10,962 nt of DNA from contig CAKUJT010000075.1 in the NCBI GenBank assembly GCA_934661765.1, forward strand, positions 1-10,962. Reading direction: 5' to 3'. Origin of the DNA: an uncultured Senegalimassilia sp. (GTDB lineage: Bacteria; Actinomycetota; Coriobacteriia; Coriobacteriales; Eggerthellaceae). The translations under genes were made by a program, and so were the position numbers. Below are positions 1-4,715 of the stretch, piece after piece; within the stretch, counting starts at the first letter, position 1, and the number at the start of each line of letters is the position of its first letter. The notes beneath the pieces are model-generated. The model did not search any database and was not told the DNA's origin. It was given only the letters and a program-made list of their open reading frames with translations.

Positions 1-627
1 GAGGCCTATGTGTATGTAATCGAAACGAATCTGATGCAAAGGTCATTTTCGGATTTGGCAATATCGGAGAAGGCAGCAGTGCTGAAGGCAAGGTATGAAA
101 AGGAATCTTGTCAAGGAAAAAGAAATGATATTCTGGAAGAAATTGCAAGAATGGAAGGAAAAGACGTTCCGGTTACCTGTGGTCACGGTGACCAAAGGTT
201 GAATACCAGAGATATGCTCGGCAAGGAATATGAATTATCCGGTAGCTCTGTGGGGAGATTGCTTAAGCTGAATGACCTCATCAAGCCATTTAAGGATATG
301 GTGGATAGAGGTGCCCTCTATACGAAGGTGGCATTACAGCTGGCTTTCCTTCCGGAGAATGAGCAGACGATGGTATATGAGATTATGAAGGAGAAAAAAA
401 CTAAAATCACCATAGAGATGGTTATGAAGCTTAGAAGTCATTCTGGTGCTCTGACAGAGGCAATGGTAAAAAGATATTTAAGTGCAGAACCCGTCAAAAA
501 GAAATGTTACAAAGTTCCAAGCAGAATTGTGGAGAAATATTTTGAGGGAATGGACCCGAACCAGGTGGATGCAATAGTGGAACAGGCATTGGAAGCCTGG
601 TTTAGTAAGGAGGCTGCGAATGTTTGA
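1..627 (+). CDS. ParB/Spo0J-family partition-like protein, 5' end outside window (partial)
   Basis: The reading frame is open from base 1 (the residues before the internal GTG at 10 are E-A-Y), so the gene starts beyond the left edge and 208 residues are visible. The visible part begins in the stretch that ends the ParB N-terminal nuclease-like domain (YVIETNLMQRSFSDL, followed by SEKAAVLKARYE). It continues into a KorB/ParB-type helix-turn-helix (ELSGSSVGRLLKLNDLIKP) and the usual following helices (DMVDRGALYTKVALQLAFLPENEQ). Known family members bind parS-like sites and act in DNA segregation or as element-encoded regulators. The arginine-rich CTP-binding patch would lie off the left edge and cannot be checked. 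The last 8 bases overlap the start of the next gene, implying translational coupling. The setting suggests the maintenance module of an integrative element or plasmid, not the chromosomal Spo0J locus; that is inference. Confidence 0.85.
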   Translation, partial: EAYVYVIETNLMQRSFSDLAISEKAAVLKARYEKESCQGKRNDILEEIARMEGKDVPVTCGHGDQRLNTRDMLGKEYELSGSSVGRLLKLNDLIKPFKDMVDRGALYTKVALQLAFLPENEQTMVYEIMKEKKTKITIEMVMKLRSHSGALTEAMVKRYLSAEPVKKKCYKVPSRIVEKYFEGMDPNQVDAIVEQALEAWFSKEAANV

Positions 628-895
628 ACAGAAGAGCCTTGATAGGATTGATGGAGATTACTTCAATATCATAATTGCGGATAGTCAGGATGTGACGATA
701 CAGAGCAGGAATACTGGTCATTACTGGTACTTGCACTGTGCCGGATATCCTACAGAGGAAGCTTTGGTCATATTCCATAAGCATCGTTTTAAGGATGGAT
801 ATCATCAGCACGGACACGCGAGAAGTCTGAGACAGGCGATTAAGAGTATCGTGAGACACGATGATTATCAGTTGAATGTACGAAAATGCGTATAA
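620..895 (+). CDS. Small hypothetical protein (91 aa) coupled to the ParB-like gene
   Basis: A perfect ribosome binding site, AAGGAGG at 607-613, lies 6 bases before the ATG at 620, and the start overlaps the end of the ParB-like gene by 8 bases. This makes the gene real despite its size. The protein is soluble, with no signal peptide or membrane segment. Its middle is rich in aromatic residues and histidines (HYWYLHCAGY near residue 34, then KHRFKDGYHQHGH). It ends with a basic helix (SLRQAIKSIVRHDDYQ). I recognise no domain. The alternating short beta-like segments and the basic tail would suit a small DNA- or protein-binding accessory of the ParB-like protein, but that is only inference from position. 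The hairpin at 905-935 closes this two-gene unit. Confidence 0.75.
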   Translation: MFEQKSLDRIDGDYFNIIIADSQDVTIQSRNTGHYWYLHCAGYPTEEALVIFHKHRFKDGYHQHGHARSLRQAIKSIVRHDDYQLNVRKCV

Positions 896-904
896 CATAA
901 AAGG

Positions 905-939
905 CAGCGGTATCTTCGAAGTGAGGATACCGCTGTTTT
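905..939 (+). terminator. Intrinsic terminator, probably bidirectional
   Basis: A perfect 10-bp stem (CAGCGGTATC at 905-914 with GATACCGCTG at 926-935) has an 11-base loop and is followed by TTTT. It sits 10 bases after the stop of the 91-residue gene and 22 bases beyond the stop of the convergent minus-strand gene. On the minus strand the same stem is followed by CCTTTT, so it can serve both converging units. The T tracts are short, so efficiency may be moderate. Confidence 0.8.
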
Positions 940-956
940 CGGGTTAAGCAGGAAGT

Positions 957-1535
957 TTATTCACCGAAATAGAGTTTTTTTGCAAGAGTCTGAGCTGCTT
1001 TGATGTCAGCATACCCCTGAGATTTTCCAAGACCTAATTCATCAAGAATCTGTCCTTTGGTGTAATCCTCGCAGATAAGGTCGAGAATACGACCGTACTT
1101 CGGATTGATTTCATGAATCTTTTTTAAGAGATCCTGAATAATCATACGGAGCATAACGGTTTCTTCAAGATTTTCCGGTGATGCAGGTTCAAAGCCTTTG
1201 CCATCTTCTGATGTGGCTTCGTCCATAAACTGGTCAAGGGAGAGAACATCATCTGTCTTAAAGGATGCAAAGTGTTCTCTGACATCGGCATTGAACTGTT
1301 TAAGGGCAGCAGGCTTGTCCTCAATTTTTACAGGAGCAAATGCTACCAGAACTTTGTTAGGTCCGATATGCCAGGTCTCAAGGTTGTCCTGACACATATT
1401 AAAGTGTTTCACCATTTCCCAGTCCACACGGATTGGGACGAGGCATTCTCCCGGATTAAGTGGGAGGTTGCTGTAACTGCGACGGTTGTCGTAGTTGTGG
1501 TTGTCGTGTGTATTAGTGTTTTCTTTGTTCGCCAT
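957..1535 (-). CDS. Sigma-70 region-4-like helix-turn-helix protein (192 aa)
   Basis: The ATG is at 1535-1533 with ribosome binding site GGAGG at 1547-1543. Residues 1-22 are low complexity (N, D, H and R rich). Residues 27-95 form a compact domain I do not recognise (begins PLNPGECLVPIRVDWE). Residues 105-125 look like an acidic linker. Residues 125-190 are helical and include a sigma-70-region-4-like helix-turn-helix (YGRILDLICEDYTKGQILDELGLGKSQGYADIK split over residues 147-179). No region 2 core-binding segment is visible, so this is probably a regulator or sigma-like accessory and not a full sigma factor. It converges on the ParB-like unit. Its translation start is covered by a perfect hairpin nested in a short upstream ORF (1513-1611), suggesting translational control. 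The function of the N-terminal domain is unknown. Confidence 0.75.
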   Translation of the reverse strand: MANKENTNTHDNHNYDNRRSYSNLPLNPGECLVPIRVDWEMVKHFNMCQDNLETWHIGPNKVLVAFAPVKIEDKPAALKQFNADVREHFASFKTDDVLSLDQFMDEATSEDGKGFEPASPENLEETVMLRMIIQDLLKKIHEINPKYGRILDLICEDYTKGQILDELGLGKSQGYADIKAAQTLAKKLYFGE

Positions 1536-1611
1536 TGTGTTTCCTCCAATGATTGACGCGGAGGAAACCGCATGACGATATTCTGTTGTTCCTTATCAGA
1601 TGGCCATTCAT
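1513..1611 (-). CDS. 32-codon leader ORF overlapping the start of the sigma-like gene
   Basis: On the minus strand, ATG at 1611-1609 is preceded by a textbook AGGAGG (1625-1620) with an 8-base gap. The frame reads 32 codons (begins MNGHLIRNNRISSCGF) and stops at TAA 1515-1513, 23 bases inside the downstream gene in another frame. The peptide is basic and has no recognisable domain. Its codons run straight through the hairpin at 1539-1568 that masks the downstream ribosome binding site. A ribosome translating or stalling here would therefore open that site. This geometry matches known translational-attenuation leaders, but the inducing signal is unknown. It could alternatively be a chance ORF that happens to have a good ribosome binding site. 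Confidence 0.6.
   Translation of the reverse strand: MNGHLIRNNRISSCGFLRVNHWRKHNGEQRKH
1539..1568 (-). promoter_or_regulatory. Perfect hairpin sequestering the ribosome binding site of the sigma-like gene
   Basis: In the minus-strand transcript GTTTCCTCC (1568-1560) pairs perfectly with GGAGGAAAC (1547-1539) across a 12-base loop. The GGAGG ribosome binding site (1547-1543) of the 192-residue gene lies entirely within the 3' arm, and the start codon lies 3 bases beyond it. A 9-bp perfect stem at this exact place is unlikely by chance and should lower initiation unless opened by a ribosome on the 1611-1513 leader ORF. Confidence 0.7.
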
Positions 1612-1641
1612 AGGGGTATCCTCCTATTTTGCAAATGGCCA
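1601..1641 (-). promoter_or_regulatory. Stem-loop containing the leader ORF's ribosome binding site and start
   Basis: In the minus-strand transcript TGGCCAT (1641-1635) pairs with ATGGCCA (1607-1601), and inside it ATAGG (1627-1623) pairs with CCTAT (1614-1610). The AGGAGG site (1625-1620) is partly in the inner stem and partly in its 8-base loop, and the first two bases of the ATG are in the inner stem. The leader ORF may thus be under structural control too. Seen directly as complementarity; folding is inferred. Confidence 0.4.
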
Positions 1642-1873
1642 GCTGCTCTACTTAAGGCTGGTTACTATAGGTTGCCTCACACAAAAGCTGGTAGAGCCTT
1701 CTCCTGCGCATGAGTTAGCATCTTTTATGTGGGGAGCGTCCGTTTATATACCACCTTCGCTCTTAGTGGTCGGATGTATTGTTGCATCCAATATTGTCAT
1801 CTAATGACCTTTTGGAGCTGTGAGATGACTGCATTATTCAGTTGTTATCGACCATCCGTTCTCTTGACACGCA
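1612..1873. other. Non-coding divergent region: probable 5' leader of the minus-strand unit
   Basis: I find no convincing gene here on either strand. On the minus strand it would be the untranslated leader of the leader-ORF/sigma-like unit, and it contains mutually exclusive stems. GCTCTAC 1645-1651 pairs with GTAGAGC 1691-1697 (7 bp). AAGGCT 1654-1659 pairs with AGCCTT 1695-1700 (6 bp), sharing bases 1695-1697 with the first. Further short pairs are ACCAC/GTGGT (1750-1754/1766-1770) and GGATG/CATCC nearby. Such alternatives would suit a switching leader, but they may be chance. I could not place a convincing minus-strand promoter; the best -10-like words are TATATA near 1745-1750 and TATAGT near 1664-1669, both without a good -35. 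Confidence 0.4.
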
Positions 1874-1882
1874 TGGTATAAT
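1874..1882 (+). promoter_or_regulatory. Candidate extended -10 promoter for the NACHT gene
   Basis: TGGTATAAT is a consensus extended -10 element (TGn followed by TATAAT at 1877-1882), predicting a transcript start near 1889 and an untranslated leader of about 190 bases before the GTG at 2083. There is no good -35 at the usual distance (1854-1859 is ATCCGT), which extended -10 promoters can tolerate. It is the best rightward promoter candidate in the intergenic region. Confidence 0.4.
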
Positions 1883-1888
1883 TGATTG

Positions 1889-1950
1889 GGAATAACTATG
1901 AACAAATTGAAATTACTAAGCGTTCAAAACGGTTTGTTCATTACTGTTCC
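1889..1950. repeat. Long imperfect inverted repeat at the predicted transcription start
   Basis: The arms 1889-1906 and 1933-1950 match at 14 of 18 positions. The inner 9 bases (ATGAACAAA at 1898-1906 and TTTGTTCAT at 1933-1941) are perfect. Within the gap, TTGAA (1907-1911) and TTCAA (1923-1927) add a second nested pair, leaving an 11-base loop and a 5-base bulge on one side. No T tract follows, so it is not a simple terminator. It could be an operator for a dimeric repressor, an RNA hairpin in the leader, or a recombination site. Confidence 0.6.
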
Positions 1951-2009
1951 TTACACTAACAATTATATTTCAGGCTGATTTTTTTCTCACGGAATGTAAC
2001 TAGGAGCAT

Positions 2010-2070
2010 TTATAGAAGGTTATAGAAAGTTTGGGAAATATTATCGAAAGTCATAGAAAGTTATACAAAA
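2010..2070 (+). repeat. Six 10-bp direct repeats upstream of the NACHT gene
   Basis: Units start at 2010, 2020, 2030, 2041, 2051 and 2061. They read TTATAGAAGG, TTATAGAAAG, TTTGGGAAAT, then one extra base, TTATCGAAAG, TCATAGAAAG and TTATACAAAA. Five of the six fit TTATAGAAAG with at most three changes. The period is one DNA helical turn, so the copies lie on the same face of the helix. The array ends at the purine-rich ribosome binding region of the next gene. It resembles a multi-copy operator or iteron, or a repeated RNA element; which one is not decided by sequence. Confidence 0.7.
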
Positions 2071-2082
2071 GGGGGAAAGCAC

Positions 2083-4464
2083 GTGAAATTTGATGAATTT
2101 TTCAGGGCTTTTCATATAGGCGAAAATGATAGCGCACTGATGTCTCACACGACTACATGGGCTATACCAAAGTTCTTTGCAGAGACGGTGTTAAAGACAA
2201 AAGAATACAGAGATAAATTACCATCGGATCAGTTTAGTTATGACAAGTGGTATCAGGGCAATTCATCACCAAGAAATCATTGGTCTAATATGGCGATTGA
2301 TTTTGAAGAGAGTACTCTTGTAGAGGCTTTGAAAGTAGAAATTGTAGATGCAAAGATTCCGGAACTGCTTGTGAATCTGAGAGTGGATAGTGCGGATGGA
2401 GAAATAAACAAGGAATTACTCTGCACAGCGATTGCACAGCAGTTCAAGGCGATCATTGATGGAAAAGGAAAATCAGATGATATAGTGGCAGAAATCTATC
2501 TGTCTGGAAATATAAAGGCAGATTTTATGGATTATGTGCACAAGGCTTCACAGAGATATAATGTCATGAAGCTGATTGGAGGCGATGAGGTGCCGCTTGA
2601 AAAGTTCTTCGTATGTAACACGATTGGAGAAAAGGAGAGGGTGTTCGCAGACAAGAAAAAAATTAAATGCGAATATCTGGATGATCCAAGTCTTGCTTCA
2701 ATCAGAAATATATACATGAAAAAAAGAGGTTACGATAACCTCAAGACAATTCTGATAGGAAGTGGTGGCTGCGGTAAGTCGCTGATGCTACAGTACCTAT
2801 TCTTAAAGGCGGCAGCGGATTATTCTAAAACAGGAGTGCTGCCAATATTCCTGGAACTGAGATATTTTACACAGGGAGATGAGCTGATTCAGTTTATTGT
2901 TAATTCAGTTCATTCAAAGGATGAAAAGTTCACTGAGGATGCTGCTAAGCAACTGTTCCGAAGTGGAAGATGCCAGTTGTTGCTGGATGGATTTGATGAA
3001 ATAGATCCGTCAGATGTTGATTCTTTCTTGCTTAAGTTGGAGAGCTTTACAGACACATATGACAAAGTGCAGGTGGTTATTACATCCAGAGGGAATGAGT
3101 ACCTGACCGGATTGCACAATTACATAAAGCTTTATGTATGGCCATTTGACAATGATCAGTCCTTAAAGCTGATAGATATGATTCTTAAATATCAAGGACA
3201 AACAGATGAGAAGGAAACGGTCATTGAATACATAAATAATGGATTTTTGAAGAAGGACGGTGTATTTGCATCGCATCCCTTGTTGCTTACTTATGTGACA
3301 ATGAAATATCCGACATATAAGAGATTTCATTCTGATCATTTGCTTTTCTATAAATCGACTTACGAAGCACTTTTGTCAGGGCATGATGATAACAAGAAAC
3401 CTTATGACAGAGTATTTATGAGCGTTGATAATGCAGATCAGTTCTCAAAGGTGTTTAAGGAATTTTGTGGAATAACTTATAAGGATGGTGTTCTGCAATT
3501 AGATTCTCCATCATTTGAGGAATACTTTAATAAGCTTAAATCCCATAAAGGCTTTGAGAATCCGCATAAGATGAATCTTACGAATTTCAAGCATGATGTT
3601 TGCTCTACGGCATGCATGATGTACGAGAAAGAATATGATATCTTTTACATTGATCCGGGATTTCAGGAATACTTGTTTGCAGAGTATTACAGAAGCGCAG
3701 AGATAGAAGATATTCAGGAATTGACGGAGTCTCTTAAGAAGACACCATATTCAAAGCTTCTCCGATTTGATGCATTGGATATGCTCAGTAAATCAGCAGA
3801 GCTTAAGTTCAAGACATATGTGCTAATGCCGTTTCTTGATGCTATCTGCAAGGGAAATGATGAGACCGGATTCATCAACTTTATAAAAACGTGCTTTAAC
3901 GAAATCAATGTAGTAAACGTGGATGAAGTGGTAAAAGCCATGTACTTGCTATCATCCGGGGCAACAGAACTTCTATATCCACAGGTGGAGAATCATCCGA
4001 AAACAGTTCTTCTAAATTATGTTATGAAATGTATGGGAGTGAACCATGAATTTCCATATTGCCTTTATGCAAAGGATAATGTTCCAAAAGAGGGAAGCAT
4101 AAAGAAGGTTAGTATTTCAGAAGATACCCAGATATCAGGTGTATTGATTGGTCGAGATGCAGAACTTGAGGAAGAAAAGAGGTTGCTGATTGATTGCAAG
4201 CCGGTTGAGGTTTATAGCTATTATAATTTAGAGCAAAGCAAAGGGAATTCCGTTGGATATTATGTGGGAACGGATAATCAGCTTATACAGTTTGGCTCAG
4301 AACTTACTATTGATACGTATTTCATTAGTACAGAGCCGGAAGAATATAAGGATCTGATGTTAAACGTCATTGATAATAGTAAGACTACGTATGACATGTT
4401 CAAAAGAGTAAAGCAGTTCTATAAACGACTGAAAATAGAGCTGCATAGAAATGGGCAAATGTAG
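2083..4464 (+). CDS. NACHT-domain STAND NTPase, candidate anti-phage sensor (793 aa)
   Basis: GTG start, with AAGGGGG (about 2069-2075) as ribosome binding site. Residues 1-200 form an N-terminal region with no clear match; it includes FSYDKWYQGNSSPRNHW near residues 51-67. Residues 215-340 are a NACHT NTPase: Walker A GSGGCGKS (226-233), Walker B LLLDGFDEID (299-308) and the sensor VVITSRGNEY (331-340). HPLLLTY (398-404) and FQEYLFAEYY (527-536) match the conserved helical and winged-helix signatures that follow NACHT domains. Residues 540-660 are helical and 660-793 are a mixed C-terminal part; no obvious LRR, WD40 or TPR repeats or nuclease motif is visible. Family knowledge: bacterial NACHT proteins oligomerise on sensing infection and trigger defence. 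All NTPase motifs are intact, so it should be active. It lies 33 bases upstream of the restriction operon. What it senses and what effector it uses are not visible. Confidence 0.88.
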   Translation: MKFDEFFRAFHIGENDSALMSHTTTWAIPKFFAETVLKTKEYRDKLPSDQFSYDKWYQGNSSPRNHWSNMAIDFEESTLVEALKVEIVDAKIPELLVNLRVDSADGEINKELLCTAIAQQFKAIIDGKGKSDDIVAEIYLSGNIKADFMDYVHKASQRYNVMKLIGGDEVPLEKFFVCNTIGEKERVFADKKKIKCEYLDDPSLASIRNIYMKKRGYDNLKTILIGSGGCGKSLMLQYLFLKAAADYSKTGVLPIFLELRYFTQGDELIQFIVNSVHSKDEKFTEDAAKQLFRSGRCQLLLDGFDEIDPSDVDSFLLKLESFTDTYDKVQVVITSRGNEYLTGLHNYIKLYVWPFDNDQSLKLIDMILKYQGQTDEKETVIEYINNGFLKKDGVFASHPLLLTYVTMKYPTYKRFHSDHLLFYKSTYEALLSGHDDNKKPYDRVFMSVDNADQFSKVFKEFCGITYKDGVLQLDSPSFEEYFNKLKSHKGFENPHKMNLTNFKHDVCSTACMMYEKEYDIFYIDPGFQEYLFAEYYRSAEIEDIQELTESLKKTPYSKLLRFDALDMLSKSAELKFKTYVLMPFLDAICKGNDETGFINFIKTCFNEINVVNVDEVVKAMYLLSSGATELLYPQVENHPKTVLLNYVMKCMGVNHEFPYCLYAKDNVPKEGSIKKVSISEDTQISGVLIGRDAELEEEKRLLIDCKPVEVYSYYNLEQSKGNSVGYYVGTDNQLIQFGSELTIDTYFISTEPEEYKDLMLNVIDNSKTTYDMFKRVKQFYKRLKIELHRNGQM

Positions 4465-4497
4465 GTGTCCGGATTATTGTACTAGGAGGTTGTTATA

Positions 4498-4689
4498 ATG
4501 GAAGAAGTTGAAAGATGGTATAGCCTTGAGGAGATTGCCAATCATCTTGGTGTAAGTAAAGACACTATTCGGTCATACATAAAAAAGGGTACTATTCCAT
4601 TTTACAAAGTGGGTAGACAATATAAATTTAAGCTTTCAGAAGTGGATGTTTGGGTTGAAAGTGGTCAGAGTGCCGATGCAGATAAATAG
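4498..4689 (+). CDS. Excisionase/MerR-like helix-turn-helix DNA-binding protein (63 aa)
   Basis: ATG with AGGAGG (4484-4489) 8 bases upstream. Residues 7-52 match the helix-turn-helix type 17 (excisionase-like) fold: WYSLEEIANHLGVSKDTIRSYIKKG followed by the wing IPFYKVGRQYKF and the closing helix LSEVDVWV (sequence shown in parts). The family includes phage excisionases, but stand-alone members commonly sit at the head of type I restriction-modification operons. Here it is 23 bases before the real hsdM start and reads as the first gene of that operon. The likely role is a transcriptional regulator of the operon, or a co-factor in delaying HsdR expression until methylation is complete. An excisionase role is less likely because no integrase is near, but it cannot be excluded. 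Confidence 0.85.
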   Translation: MEEVERWYSLEEIANHLGVSKDTIRSYIKKGTIPFYKVGRQYKFKLSEVDVWVESGQSADADK

Positions 4690-4699
4690 AAAAATCAAT

Positions 4700-4715
4700 G
4701 GAGGAAATCAAGATG
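4700..4715 (+). promoter_or_regulatory. Ribosome binding site that decides the hsdM start
   Basis: GGAGG at 4700-4704 lies 8 bases before ATG 4713. The upstream in-frame ATG at 4698 overlaps this site and has no ribosome binding site of its own. Translation therefore most likely begins at 4713, giving 518 residues instead of 523. Confidence 0.8.

Noticed and set aside
602..898. 98-codon minus-strand ORF opposite the 91-residue gene
   Set aside because: The plus-strand gene has a perfect ribosome binding site and coupling to ParB; the antisense frame has neither.
1553..1804. Plus-strand 83-codon hydrophobic ORF with TTG start
   Set aside because: It has no ribosome binding site and no ATG near its start, and it lies opposite the structured leader of the minus-strand unit. 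The stop-free length is unremarkable.
1864..1882. TTGACA (1864-1869) with TATAAT (1877-1882) read as one promoter
   Set aside because: The gap is only 7 bases, far from the 16-18 needed; only the extended -10 reading is kept.
2010..2070. CRISPR array
   Set aside because: Units are 10 bases, contiguous and without spacers; no cas genes are present.
4465..4497. Terminator or promoter between the NACHT gene and the small DNA-binding protein
   Set aside because: No stem with a T tract and no paired -35/-10 elements are visible in the 33 bases; only the ribosome binding site is clear.
4698..4712. Upstream ATG at 4698 as the hsdM start
   Set aside because: It overlaps the GGAGG that serves ATG 4713 and lacks its own ribosome binding site.
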